Shown: piece after piece, positions 17,769-27,127 of the stretch | How positions within the stretch are numbered: the first letter of the stretch is position 1 | Layout: every line of letters begins with the position of its first letter | Source of the DNA: Salipiger pentaromativorans | Lineage (GTDB): Bacteria; Pseudomonadota; Alphaproteobacteria; Rhodobacterales; Rhodobacteraceae | Assembly (NCBI RefSeq): GCF_024721115.1 | Contig: NZ_JAMDHK010000010.1 | Location: forward strand, 62,001-126,000 | DNA length: 64,000 nucleotides | Reading direction: 5' to 3' | The notes under the pieces: generated by a model | Told to the model about the DNA's origin: nothing | Database searches by the model: none | What the model saw: the letters and a program-made list of their open reading frames with translations, nothing else | Translations under genes and position numbers: made by a program

Positions 17769-18269
17769 TCAGGCAGCGCCGCGCGACCGGCGCAGGGTTT
17801 CGGCGGTCTCGATGGCGGCGCGGATGATGTTGCGGTAGCCCGTGCAGCGGCAGAGGTTCGACGACAGGATCTCGGTCAGCTCCTCGTCCCTGATGTCGGG
17901 ATTCTCGTCGAGCGCGCCGGTGATCAGCATCAGGAACCCCGGCGTGCAGAAACCGCATTGCAGCGCGTGGTTGCGGATAAAGGCCTCCTGCAGCGGCGCC
18001 AGCGCCTCGCCCTCGGCAAGCCCCTCGACCGTGCGGATCTCGGCGCCGTCCGCCTGCGCCCCGAACATCAGGCAGGACCGCACCGCCTTGCCGTCGACGA
18101 GGACGGTGCAGGCGCCGCAGACGCCGTGCTCGCAGCCGACATGGGTGCCGGTCAGCCCGCAGTCCTCGCGCAGCGTATCCGCCAGGGTCTTGCGGGGCTC
18201 GACGGTTACGGTCCGGGGCCGCCCGTTTACGGTAAAGGAAATCTCGGTCTTGGCGATGGTCTCGGTCAT
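17769..18269 (-). CDS. Molybdenum hydroxylase small subunit, two [2Fe-2S] (CoxS-like)
   Basis: A 166-residue iron-sulfur protein. The plant-type ferredoxin cluster ligands are C46, C51, C54 and C66 (GCEHGVCGACT...SC), and the C-terminal domain cluster ligands are C105, C108, C140 and C142 (CGFC...CRC). It transfers electrons from the molybdenum centre to the FAD subunit. The ATG at 18269 is preferred to upstream in-frame codons since homology begins there. It follows the FAD-subunit gene by seven bases. Confidence 0.95.
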   Translation of the reverse strand: MTETIAKTEISFTVNGRPRTVTVEPRKTLADTLREDCGLTGTHVGCEHGVCGACTVLVDGKAVRSCLMFGAQADGAEIRTVEGLAEGEALAPLQEAFIRNHALQCGFCTPGFLMLITGALDENPDIRDEELTEILSSNLCRCTGYRNIIRAAIETAETLRRSRGAA

Positions 18270-18276
18270 GGCTGCC

Positions 18277-19158
18277 TCATGCGGCTTCGTGTGTGGTCCG
18301 GCGGCTGGCGGCGGCAAGCGCCCGGCGCAGCACCGTTCCGGCAAGATCGCGCCGGTAATCGGCGGAGGTGGTGGCGTCGCTCATGGGTTCGACTTCGGCC
18401 ATGGCCGCTTCGGCGGCTTCGGCAAAAACGGCCTCGTCCGGCGCACGCCCGTTCAGTACCGCCTCGGCGGTGGCGATGCGGCGGGGATGCTCCTCGATCC
18501 CGCCCAGCCCCAGCCGCGCGTTGGCAATCACGCCATCCTCGATCTCGTAGAGCACCAGCGCCATGCCGAGCGCGAAATCTCCGGCACGGCGGTTGAACTC
18601 GTAAAACCCCCAGCAGGTGCCGGGCGCCGGGCGCGCCAGGGTCACCCCAACAAGCATCTCGTCCGGCTCGCGCAGGGTCATCATCGGCCCCTCGAAATAA
18701 TCCGCAGGCCGCAGCCGCCGCTCACCGCCCGCCGAGCGCAGCTCGATCTCCGCATCCAGCACGGAAGCCACGAGGCACCATTCCGAAGACGGGTCCGCAT
18801 GGGCGAGCGAGCCACAGAAGGTGCCGCGCTGGCGGATCGGGTAATGCGCGATGTTCTCCGCGACCGCATGCAGCATCGGCCCCAGCGGCTCGGGCAGAAA
18901 GCCGGGATCGTGAAACGCCGCGTGCCGCACGGTGGCTCCGAGCCGCACGCGTGTCCCGGAAACCTCCACGGCATCGAGCCCGGCAATGCCGTTGATGTCG
19001 ATCAGCGCCGGCGGATAGGCCACACGCAGCGCCATCATCGGCACGAGGCTCTGGCCGCCGGCGAGGATGAGCGCGCCCTCTTCGGCCCCTTCGGAGAGCA
19101 GCGCCAGCGCTTCGTCGAGGCTTTGCGGTTTGTGATAGGCGAATGGCGCGGGTTTCAT
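18277..19158 (-). CDS. Molybdenum hydroxylase FAD subunit (CoxM-like)
   Basis: A 293-residue FAD-binding protein of the CoxM/xanthine dehydrogenase FAD family. The two pyrophosphate-binding segments are LAGGQSLVPMM near residues 32-42 and TFCGSLAHADPSSE near 108-121; the latter carries C instead of the more common I/G at its second position. Strong AAGGAG precedes the start, and ATGA is shared with the stop of the upstream large-subunit gene. It receives electrons from CoxS-like. Confidence 0.94.
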   Translation of the reverse strand: MKPAPFAYHKPQSLDEALALLSEGAEEGALILAGGQSLVPMMALRVAYPPALIDINGIAGLDAVEVSGTRVRLGATVRHAAFHDPGFLPEPLGPMLHAVAENIAHYPIRQRGTFCGSLAHADPSSEWCLVASVLDAEIELRSAGGERRLRPADYFEGPMMTLREPDEMLVGVTLARPAPGTCWGFYEFNRRAGDFALGMALVLYEIEDGVIANARLGLGGIEEHPRRIATAEAVLNGRAPDEAVFAEAAEAAMAEVEPMSDATTSADYRRDLAGTVLRRALAAASRRTTHEAA

Positions 19159-21539
19159 GACTGCGCTCCTTGTTCCTGTCCGTTGGCTTGGCCCCGCTGC
19201 CCCGCCGCCACGATGCGGGCACGCAGGGCCTGTGGCGAGACCGGGGCGAAATCGACGCGCACGCCGAGATCCGAAAGGGCGTTCTCGATCGCCGAGGCGA
19301 CCGCGGCGGCAACCGGGATGACCCCGCTTTCGCCCACGCCCTTCACGCCGAGCGCGTTGAGCGGCGAATAGGTCTCGCGATGCAGGATATCCGCCTCGGG
19401 CATCTCGGCGGAGGTGACCAGCAGGTAGTCGGCGAAAGTCACGCTCAGCGGCTGCGCCTCGTCGTCATAGACCATCTTCTCGTAAAGCGCGTTGCCCAGC
19501 CCGTGGGCGAGCCCGCCGAGGATCTGGCCGTCGACCATGGCCGGGTTCACCATCCGCCCGCAATCGTGGCTGAGATGCAGGGTTCCGATCCGCACCAGCC
19601 CGGTCTCGGCATCCACCTCGACCTCGGCCACGCAGCAACCGTTGGAATAGGCCATGTCGTCGATCACCACGCGCTCGGTCGCCATCAGCCCCGGCGTCTC
19701 GATCCCCGGCAGGTCGTAACCGGGCAGACCTTCCGCCTCGCGGGCGAGCCGGGCGAAGTCGATGCTGCGGTTGCCGTTGCGCTGCCGCACGAGACCGCCG
19801 TCGATCTCCAGCTCGTCCTCATCCACCTCGAGAAGATGCGCCGCCACGCGCAGAACGCGGGTCCGCACCACCTTGGCTGCCGCATCCGCCGAAGCGCCCG
19901 CGACCACCGTCTGGCGGCTGTTGAACCCGCCGAAACCATAGGGCTCTGCCGTGTCGCCGAGCGAGAAATCCACCAGCGCCGGATCCCGGCCCAGATGATC
20001 CGCGACGATCTGCGCCAGCGCCGTGGCAAGCCCCTGCCCCATCGCGGCAGCCCCGGTCGCCACATGGATGCGCCCGCTGCGCAGGATGCGCACGGTCACC
20101 GTCTCGTAGGGGCCGCGCCCGGTCCCCTCGATGTAATTCGCCATGCCGATGCCCAGGCGACGCCCCTCGGCCAGCGCTGCCGCGCGGCGCGCGGCAAAGC
20201 CATGCCAGCCGGTCGCGGCCATGGCGCTTTTCTGCGTGCCGGGATAATCGCCGCTGTCGAGCATCACCGGCCGGCCCGACCGCAGCTTCAGCTCCTTGGC
20301 GCAGGGCATCTCTTCGGGCGCCACGAGGTTGCGCAGCCGGATCTCGGCGCGGTCGAGCCCGCAGGCCTCCGCCGCCCGGTCCATCAGACGCTCCATGACA
20401 AAGGTCGCCTGCGGCTGCCCCGCTCCGCGCACCGGCGTGACCGGCGTCTTGTTGGTCACCGCCACGGCGATCTTCAGATCGTAGGCGGGCACGCGGTAGA
20501 TGAGCGGCAGCATCATCCCCGAGGCATAGGGCACGTTGAGCCCCCGCGCCGTCCAGGCCCCGTGGTCGTGCACCATGGATCCCCGCAGCCCGAGGATCGC
20601 GCCGTCTTCGTCCAGCGCCATCTCCATCGACCAATGCTGTTCGCGCTCCTGCGTGGTCGAGGTGAAATGTTCGCGCCGGTCCTCGACCCATTTCACCGGA
20701 CACCCCAGATCGACCGCCGCCGCCGCGACGGCGATCTCCTCGGGATAGGTGACGAGCTTGGGCCCGAAGCCGCCGCCCAGATCCGGCGCCTGCACGCTCA
20801 CCGCCGCATCCTCGCGCTCGAACAGCGTGCAGAGCGATTTTTTCAGTGCATGCGGAGTCTGGGTCGAGCTCCAGACCTCGAGCCGTCCGGTCAGCGCATC
20901 GGTCCGCGCCAGCACCCCGCGCCCCTCCATCGAATGCGAGCCGCCCCGGTCGACGGTGAATGTCCCCGTCACCCTGTGGGCGGCGGCGGCAAAGGCCGCA
21001 TCGCAGTCGCCATAGTCGAACCCGAATTCCGCCAGCCGGTTATGCGGCAGCCCGCTATGGGCGGGCGCGGCGCCTTCTTCCAGGGCGGTCACCGGATCGG
21101 CGGCGACCGGCAGCGGGTCGAAATCCAGCCAGACCGCATCCGCCGCATCCTCGGCGGCGGCGCGGCTTTCGGCCACGATCATCACCACCGGCTCGCCCAC
21201 ATAGACCGTCTCGCCCGAGGCGAGGATGGGCCGGTCGAGCGCAAAGGCGATGGCCGAGGAGGGCAGCGCCACGGCAAGCCTGTCGCCTCCGGGCAGAAGC
21301 GGCGCAAGATCCGCCGCCGTGTAAACCGCCACGACGCCGGGCATGGCGGCGGCTTCGGTCAGGTCCGGCACGCCGATGGCGGCATGTGCGACAGGGCTGC
21401 GCAGAAACGCCACATGCAGGCATCCCGGCACCCCGAGATCGTCGAGAAACCGCCCCTTCCCGCGCACCAGCGGGCCGTCCTCGCGCCGTCCGACCGACGC
21501 GCCGACCAGCGATCCCGGCACTCCGGTCGCGCCGCTCAT
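19155..21539 (-). CDS. Molybdenum hydroxylase large subunit 1 (CoxL/XdhB family)
   Basis: A 794-residue molybdopterin-binding subunit. It contains GGGFGPKLVTYPEE near residue 250, VRGAGQPQATFVMER near 365, GAAAMGQGLATALAQ near 500 and the C-terminal GVKGVGESG holding the catalytic glutamate. The active-site loop VRGAGQPQ lacks the AYxCSFR motif of form I CO dehydrogenase, so it is an aromatic- or heterocycle-type hydroxylase. ATGA overlap with the second large-subunit gene upstream shows tight translational coupling. Confidence 0.93.
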   Translation of the reverse strand: MSGATGVPGSLVGASVGRREDGPLVRGKGRFLDDLGVPGCLHVAFLRSPVAHAAIGVPDLTEAAAMPGVVAVYTAADLAPLLPGGDRLAVALPSSAIAFALDRPILASGETVYVGEPVVMIVAESRAAAEDAADAVWLDFDPLPVAADPVTALEEGAAPAHSGLPHNRLAEFGFDYGDCDAAFAAAAHRVTGTFTVDRGGSHSMEGRGVLARTDALTGRLEVWSSTQTPHALKKSLCTLFEREDAAVSVQAPDLGGGFGPKLVTYPEEIAVAAAAVDLGCPVKWVEDRREHFTSTTQEREQHWSMEMALDEDGAILGLRGSMVHDHGAWTARGLNVPYASGMMLPLIYRVPAYDLKIAVAVTNKTPVTPVRGAGQPQATFVMERLMDRAAEACGLDRAEIRLRNLVAPEEMPCAKELKLRSGRPVMLDSGDYPGTQKSAMAATGWHGFAARRAAALAEGRRLGIGMANYIEGTGRGPYETVTVRILRSGRIHVATGAAAMGQGLATALAQIVADHLGRDPALVDFSLGDTAEPYGFGGFNSRQTVVAGASADAAAKVVRTRVLRVAAHLLEVDEDELEIDGGLVRQRNGNRSIDFARLAREAEGLPGYDLPGIETPGLMATERVVIDDMAYSNGCCVAEVEVDAETGLVRIGTLHLSHDCGRMVNPAMVDGQILGGLAHGLGNALYEKMVYDDEAQPLSVTFADYLLVTSAEMPEADILHRETYSPLNALGVKGVGESGVIPVAAAVASAIENALSDLGVRVDFAPVSPQALRARIVAAGQRGQANGQEQGAQS

Positions 21540-23908
21540 GCGTCCGCGCCTTCCGGCGTGCCGTGGGCCGCGTCCCATTCGGCGATGCGGCGGCGGATAT
21601 ATTGCGGTGTGGCGGGCAGCCGCTCGACAAGCCCCGGACGCCCGAGCGCCGCGTCGATGGCCGAGGCGATGGTCGCCCCCGCCGCCGTCACGCCGCCCTC
21701 GCCCGCGCCCTTGAGCCCAAGCGGGTTCAGCGGCGAGGGCGCGTCCTCGAGGATCAGGATGTCGCAGGGCGGCATCTCGGCGGAGCTGACCATCAGGTAA
21801 TCCGCGAAGGTGACCGAGACGGGCTGTCCGCTCTCGTCATAGCGGAACTCCTCGAACAGCGCCCCGCCCAACCCCTGCGACAGACCGCCGAGGATCTGAC
21901 CCTCGATCATCGCGGGGTTCACCGCGCGGCCCACATCGTAGGTCACCGAATAGCGCTCGACCCTGACCGCTCCGGTCTCGGGATCCACCGAGACCATCGC
22001 GGTATGCGCGCCATAGGGATAATTCATGTGTTTGTTGTGGAACCAGGCCTCGGCGGCGAGCCCCGGCTCGCGCGCTCCCCGCGTCGCCGAAGCGGGATCG
22101 AGATGCCGCGCCACCTCGGCCAGCGAGACCTCGGCGCCATCGCGCGAAACGATCATGCCGTCCAGAATATCCAGCGTCTCCGGCGCCGCCTGCAACAGCT
22201 CGGCCCCCATGTCGAGCGCCCGCTCCCGCAGCAGTTCCGCGGCGCGGCGCGTCGCCTCGCCCGTCATCACCGTCACCCGGCTGGCATGGGCGCCATAGCC
22301 GTAGGGGATACGGTCGGTATCGCCGTGCACGACACGGATGACGTTATAATGCACTCCCAGCGTCTCGGCGCAGATCTGGGCCATGGCGGTCTCCATCCCC
22401 TGCCCCAGCGACGCCGCGCCCGTCACCACCTCGACCCGCCCGTCGGTCGAAACCGAGACCCGCACCAGCTCCGACGGGCCAAGCCCGCTTTTCTCGACGA
22501 AAAAGCCAAGGCCCGTGCCCACGCAGTCTCCCGCCGCGCGGCGCGTTTCAGCCTCCGCCGAAAGCCGCTGCCAGTCCGAGAACGCCAGCGCCTTGCCCAA
22601 AAGCCCCTCATAATCGCCGCTGTCGAGGATGACCTCGGTTTCCAGCGCGGTGAGGTTGCGGGCAAAGGGCATCTCGTCGGCGCGGATGAAGTTCCGCCGC
22701 CGCACCTCCATCGGGTCGAGCCCAATGCGCACGGCGATGGCGTCGATCATCCGTTCCCGCACGAAGGAGCCTTCGAACCGCCCCGGCGCGCGGTAGGTGG
22801 CGGCGGGGGTCTTGTTGGTCAGCCGGTAATGGGCGCGGGCCCGATAGGCGGGCACCCGGTAGGGGCCAAGCAGCAGGCCGATGCTCATGTCGGCCACCCG
22901 TGCGCCATGGGTGCGCACATAGGCGCCCTGATCGTGCCAGAGTGTCTCGTCGATCCCCAGGATGCGCCCGTCGGCGTCGATGGCGGCGCGGATACGGTGG
23001 GTCTGTTCGCGCGACTGGTTGGCACTCTGCATGTGCTCGCGCCGGTCCTCGATCCATTTCACCGGGCGGCCCAGCCGCAACGCGGCGAGGCAGACCAGAA
23101 CGTCCTCGGGATAAAGCTCGCCGCGGATACCGAACCCCCCGCCCACATGCGGCTCGTGCAGGGCGATCTCCGAGGGCGACATGCCGAACATCTCGGCCAG
23201 CCGGTCGCGGTTCCAGTGCGGTCGCTTTGTGGCGCCATACATGTCGAGCCGCCTGCGCCCGGCATCCCAGACCGCCAGCGCGCCGCGCGTCTCCATGGGA
23301 ATGCCCGAATGCCGTCCGATCCCCAGATCCAGCTCGATCACATGGGTGGCCTGCGCAAAGGCCGCCTCGGCATCGCCATAGCCCTTTTCGATCACCACCG
23401 GCTCGCAGCCATGGCCCTCGGCAAAGTCTGGCGGATCCTGCGTCGCATCCAGATAGGGCGCGATCTCATCGACATCGGCAAAGACCAGATCGGCGGCATC
23501 CTCGGCGATCTGCGGCGTCTCGGCAAAGACGATGGCCACGGGCTCACCGACATAGCGCACATCGCCCCGCGCCAGACAGGGCTGGCAATAGGGGTCGAGC
23601 CCCTTGATCGAGGTCGCCCGGAACGGGATCGGAGGCAGGTCGCCCAGATCCTCCGCCGTCCAGACCGCCGCCACGCCGGGCAGCGCCCGTGCCTCGGCGC
23701 AGTCGATCCCGAGGATCCGGCCCCTTGCATGGGCCGAGCGGACCACCCGCGCATGCAGCTGGTTCGGCAGGTTCAGGTCACCCACGTAATGGCCGGTGCC
23801 GGTCACCATCGGGCGGTCTTCAAGCCGGGTCACGCGCTGGCCGATCCAGCGGGTGCGCTCCGCGCGGAGCGGCTTTGCCTCAGTCTTGTCAGATGCAGTC
23901 ATAGTCAC
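21536..23908 (-). CDS. Molybdenum hydroxylase large subunit 2 (CoxL/XdhB family)
   Basis: A 790-residue second molybdopterin subunit: GGGFGIRGELYPEDV near residue 245, TYRAPGRFEGSFVRER near 355, GAASLGQGMETAMAQ near 490 and C-terminal LKGAGEGG with the catalytic glutamate. It is full length and keeps the cofactor motifs, so it looks active rather than a relic. The GTG at 23908 is favoured (AAGGG six bases upstream, ATGA-like overlap with the TRAP gene); an ATG at 23902 is possible. One CoxS and one CoxM serve two CoxL genes. Confidence 0.92.
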   Translation of the reverse strand: MTMTASDKTEAKPLRAERTRWIGQRVTRLEDRPMVTGTGHYVGDLNLPNQLHARVVRSAHARGRILGIDCAEARALPGVAAVWTAEDLGDLPPIPFRATSIKGLDPYCQPCLARGDVRYVGEPVAIVFAETPQIAEDAADLVFADVDEIAPYLDATQDPPDFAEGHGCEPVVIEKGYGDAEAAFAQATHVIELDLGIGRHSGIPMETRGALAVWDAGRRRLDMYGATKRPHWNRDRLAEMFGMSPSEIALHEPHVGGGFGIRGELYPEDVLVCLAALRLGRPVKWIEDRREHMQSANQSREQTHRIRAAIDADGRILGIDETLWHDQGAYVRTHGARVADMSIGLLLGPYRVPAYRARAHYRLTNKTPAATYRAPGRFEGSFVRERMIDAIAVRIGLDPMEVRRRNFIRADEMPFARNLTALETEVILDSGDYEGLLGKALAFSDWQRLSAEAETRRAAGDCVGTGLGFFVEKSGLGPSELVRVSVSTDGRVEVVTGAASLGQGMETAMAQICAETLGVHYNVIRVVHGDTDRIPYGYGAHASRVTVMTGEATRRAAELLRERALDMGAELLQAAPETLDILDGMIVSRDGAEVSLAEVARHLDPASATRGAREPGLAAEAWFHNKHMNYPYGAHTAMVSVDPETGAVRVERYSVTYDVGRAVNPAMIEGQILGGLSQGLGGALFEEFRYDESGQPVSVTFADYLMVSSAEMPPCDILILEDAPSPLNPLGLKGAGEGGVTAAGATIASAIDAALGRPGLVERLPATPQYIRRRIAEWDAAHGTPEGADA

Positions 23909-25860
23909 AGGGACCCTTGCGTCGATTTCTGCCGGGCGAGGCCCAGCCCCGCCACGGCGGCCACACAGACGGCCCCGGCCAGCGCCACCAGCGGCTGGCC
24001 CGAGAGCAGCGCAAGCCCTCCCGCCCCGGTGGCGACACGCACAACCGGCGGCAGGGTCTGGCGCCAGTAGCCTTCGGCGGCGATGGCGATGGCGATCACC
24101 CCCGCACCGCAGCGCAGGATGTCCAGCACGATCGCCGCGATCCCGCCCTCGAGGATCAGCCCCGGAGCGTAGACGAAGGCGAAGGGCAGGACGAATGCCG
24201 CCACTGCGAGCTTGCAGGCGGTCGCGGCGATGCCCACCGGGTTCGCATCGGCGATGGCCGAGGCCGCATAGGCCGCCACCGCCACCGGCGGGGTCATCGC
24301 CGAGAGCACGGCATAATAAAGCAGGAACAGATGCGCCTGCATGAGCGACAGCCCGTAATTGCCCACCAGCGTCGGCCCCACCAGGGCAGCGGCCAGCGCG
24401 TAGGAGGCGGGTGTCGGCATTCCCATGCCAAGCAGGATGGTCATGGCGGCGGCGATCACCAGCGTCAGGAACTCGTTGGCCCCCGCGATCAGCACCAGCA
24501 GCTCCGACACCTTGCCGGCGAGCCCGGTCATGGTGATCCCTCCGATCACCATCCCGGCGGCGGCACAGGCGCCCGTCACCGAGACCATGCTCGTGGTGGT
24601 CTGCCCCAGCGCCTCATAGACCGCCCGGACCGAGAAGCTGCGCCAGCGCAGCACCCAGACCGCCAGCAGCGCAATGATGCCGTAGACCGCCACGAAGGTC
24701 GGGCTGAAATGCTCGATCAGCGCAAAGGTCAGCACCGCGAGTGGCACGATGAACATCCAGCCCTCGGCCAGCACCTTGCGCGCGCTCGGCAGGGTCGCCG
24801 GATCGAGTTCGCCCACGTTCAGCCGGCGCGCCCGCAGGTCGACCTGAAGAAAGACGGCGGCGTAGTACAGCAGCGCCGAGGCGGCGGCGGCGAAACAGAT
24901 CGAGACATAGGGAATGCCGGTGAACTCGGCCATGATGAAGACGGCGGCCCCCATCACCGGCGGCAGGATCGACCCGCCGGTCGAGGCCGCGACCTCGATG
25001 CCCGCGGCAAGCTGCGACGGATAGCCCAGGCGGCGCATCACCGGAATGGTGACCGACCCGGTGGTGACCACATCCGCCGTCGGACTGCCCGAGATCATGC
25101 CGAAGAGCCCCGAAGAGACCACGGCGATCTTCGACGGCCCGCCGCGCGACCGTCCGGTCAGCGAGGCCGCAAGATCGAAGAAGAACGCGCCGCCCCCGGC
25201 ACGCTCGAGAAAGGTGCCGAACATCACGAAGAAGAAGGCGTAGGTCGCCGAGACCTGCATCGGCACGCCGAAGATACCGTCCGTGGTAAACACCGTCACG
25301 TCGAGGAAATGCCCGAGGCTGATATAGCCGTGCTTGAGCGGCCCGTCGAAATTATGGCCCCAGAGGTTATAGGCCATAAACACCAGCACCACGGCGGTCA
25401 GCCCGATCCCAACCGTGCGCCGCGCCGCCTCGAGCGCCAGCAGCAGCAGCCCGTAGCCGAAGATCCAGTAGCTCAGCGGCAGCGGATCGAACAGCGTGAT
25501 CCGGACCGCGATCTCCTCGATCTCGAGCGAGAAAAAGATCAGGCAGGCGAAACTTGCCGCCGAAAGCAGGAAATCCAGATTGCTCGGCCGGTCGCTGCGC
25601 GAGCGCGGCGTCGCGCCCACCAGCAGGAACAGCATGGTCAGCATCATCGTCAGGAAGACGATGGTGCGCGCCAGCACGTCCCAGGTCGACATGGTGGCCG
25701 CGTAGACCGTGAACGCGGCGGTCAGCACGGCGAAGAACCGGATGATATGCCCGAGCACGCCGCCCGGCACCCGGCGGACGCCCGAGGAAAGCGACGCCGC
25801 AGCGGCGCGGCGAAGCAGGGATGGGCGGAGGGGAACCTCAGTCATTTGAGCAGTCTTCAT
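23905..25860 (-). CDS. TAXI-type TRAP transporter fused permease (4TM/12TM)
   Basis: A 651-residue membrane protein fusing the DctQ and DctM permeases, the usual form with TAXI binding proteins. Motifs: MVFGTFLER-like FVMFGTFLERAGGGAFFFD near residue 215-232, SSGLFGMISGSPTADVVTTG near 255, GGSILPPVMGAAVFIMAEF near 300 and GMGMPTPASYALAAAL near 485. A start at the next Met (25845) is also possible; neither has a strong ribosome site. It imports the ligand of the TAXI protein encoded just upstream, driven by an ion gradient. Confidence 0.93.
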   Translation of the reverse strand: MKTAQMTEVPLRPSLLRRAAAASLSSGVRRVPGGVLGHIIRFFAVLTAAFTVYAATMSTWDVLARTIVFLTMMLTMLFLLVGATPRSRSDRPSNLDFLLSAASFACLIFFSLEIEEIAVRITLFDPLPLSYWIFGYGLLLLALEAARRTVGIGLTAVVLVFMAYNLWGHNFDGPLKHGYISLGHFLDVTVFTTDGIFGVPMQVSATYAFFFVMFGTFLERAGGGAFFFDLAASLTGRSRGGPSKIAVVSSGLFGMISGSPTADVVTTGSVTIPVMRRLGYPSQLAAGIEVAASTGGSILPPVMGAAVFIMAEFTGIPYVSICFAAAASALLYYAAVFLQVDLRARRLNVGELDPATLPSARKVLAEGWMFIVPLAVLTFALIEHFSPTFVAVYGIIALLAVWVLRWRSFSVRAVYEALGQTTTSMVSVTGACAAAGMVIGGITMTGLAGKVSELLVLIAGANEFLTLVIAAAMTILLGMGMPTPASYALAAALVGPTLVGNYGLSLMQAHLFLLYYAVLSAMTPPVAVAAYAASAIADANPVGIAATACKLAVAAFVLPFAFVYAPGLILEGGIAAIVLDILRCGAGVIAIAIAAEGYWRQTLPPVVRVATGAGGLALLSGQPLVALAGAVCVAAVAGLGLARQKSTQGSL

Positions 25861-25920
25861 ACAATCTTGGACGGACCGGCTGAACCGGGACGGCCTGGAA
25901 AGGGTTCATGCGGGCGATGC

Positions 25921-25954
25921 CCGGACGCGCGAACGGGGAGCACCGCGCGTCCGG
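25921..25954 (-). terminator. Perfect 11-bp hairpin between TAXI binding protein and permease
   Basis: CCGGACGCGCG, a 12-base loop, then CGCGCGTCCGG. It begins nine bases past the TAXI gene stop. No U-tract follows, so it more likely stabilises the binding-protein mRNA or attenuates than fully terminates. Similar hairpins follow the binding-protein genes at 10789 and 62856. Confidence 0.6.
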
Positions 25955-25962
25955 AAGGCGGA

Positions 25963-26943
25963 TCACATCAGACCCGCCTCGGTGTAGGCGCGAACGGCGC
26001 CAGGGTGAAACGGCACCACATTCTGCCCCACCATACCCTCGGGCGCGAAACGCTCCATCGCCGCCGAGACCGCCGCCATATTTGCCGGGTTGTCGATCAT
26101 CGACTTGGTGACCTGATAGGCGATTTCCTCGTCGAGATCGCCTTTGGCGAAGAGGATGATCGAGGTTGTCACGGTCTTGATGTCGCCGTTGCCGCCGGGA
26201 TTGTTCTCGGCCGCGATCGTCCAGGGCTTGAGCTTGTAGGTCTCGATCACCTGCTCGGCCACGTCGTCCGGGGTCTGCAAAAGCCGCAGCTCCACCGCGT
26301 CGGTCATCTGACTCAGGGTCGAGTGGCCCTCAAAAAGCGTATTGGCCAGCAGGTCGATGCGGCCGTCGCGCATCAGCGTCGTCTGCTCGCCCGAGGCCTG
26401 GTACTGGATGCTGCCGCCCCAGGACTCGACCTCTTCCTCGGTGATGCCGAGCGCTTCGAACTCGGCAAGCGTGATGGCGCTGGTCAGCAGACCCCGGCGG
26501 TTGAAGGCCACCCGCACCGGCGGCTTGACCTCGGCCAGATCGGCGATGCTCTCGATGCCGTACTCCTCGGCGAAATCGGCGCGGGCGATCCACCAGATCG
26601 GCGCCCAGTCATAAAGCACGGCCAGCGCGGTCAGCCCCTCGACCGGCGCCTTGAAAGGCTCGGTCCCGGAGACCGCGAAGGCAAGGTCGCCATCGTTGGC
26701 CATGCCAAGCGCACAGCCGCCGTTCTGGACCTGAACCACATTCGCCAGCCCGCCCGAAGACGTCTGATAGGTGATCGTGGATCCGGGAACCGTGGCCTTC
26801 ACGGCGCTGTCCAGCCCCGCGCCCACGAGGGACCAGAGCCCGCCCGGACTCGCGCCGCAGACGGATTCGTTGATCGCCTGGGCGTTCGCCGTGGCGGCCC
26901 ATCCCAGGAACATTGCTGCGGTACAGATCGTGTTCAGCTTCAT
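25963..26943 (-). CDS. TAXI-family TRAP transporter substrate-binding protein
   Basis: A 326-residue exported solute receptor. The signal peptide is residues 1-21 (MKLNTICTAAMFLGWAATAN then A). The mature part has the TAXI layout with YQTSSGGLANVVQVQNG near residue 60 and the C-terminal PFHPGAVRAYTEAG. It binds the substrate in the periplasm and delivers it to the fused permease. GGGGGG lies a few bases upstream of the ATG. It is the first gene of the operon that reads on to the molybdenum hydroxylase. Confidence 0.92.
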   Translation of the reverse strand: MKLNTICTAAMFLGWAATANAQAINESVCGASPGGLWSLVGAGLDSAVKATVPGSTITYQTSSGGLANVVQVQNGGCALGMANDGDLAFAVSGTEPFKAPVEGLTALAVLYDWAPIWWIARADFAEEYGIESIADLAEVKPPVRVAFNRRGLLTSAITLAEFEALGITEEEVESWGGSIQYQASGEQTTLMRDGRIDLLANTLFEGHSTLSQMTDAVELRLLQTPDDVAEQVIETYKLKPWTIAAENNPGGNGDIKTVTTSIILFAKGDLDEEIAYQVTKSMIDNPANMAAVSAAMERFAPEGMVGQNVVPFHPGAVRAYTEAGLM

Positions 26944-27057
26944 CTTACCCCCCTGCTGCCGGCACGGTCGTTCCGGCGGCGGCTGTTTTGGTTTGGGTTA
27001 AGTGCCGGAGCATGGGGACACCCCCGGCGCTCCAGCGCACAAGCCAACTTTACCCAG

Positions 27058-27097
27058 AAAATGTTACATGGGAAGAGAAATTACCAAAAATGTTACA
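27058..27097. promoter_or_regulatory. Direct repeats upstream of the TAXI-TRAP operon
   Basis: The 11-mer AAAATGTTACA occurs at 27058-27068 and again at 27087-27097, 29 bases apart, in an AT-rich patch between the TAXI gene start (26943) and the end of the XRE regulator gene (27128). On the minus strand TTTTGGTA lies between them, as in the monooxygenase B promoter. They look like a pair of operator half-sites. Their binding protein is unknown; the adjacent XRE regulator is one candidate. Confidence 0.4.
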
Positions 27098-27127
27098 AGT
27101 TCCGAAAAATGCCCCCGTGCGATCCGC

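Noticed and set aside
19155-21539. Aerobic CO dehydrogenase
   Set aside because: The large subunits lack the AYxCSFR loop of form I CoxL, the gene order is not coxMSL, and the context is organic-compound catabolism.
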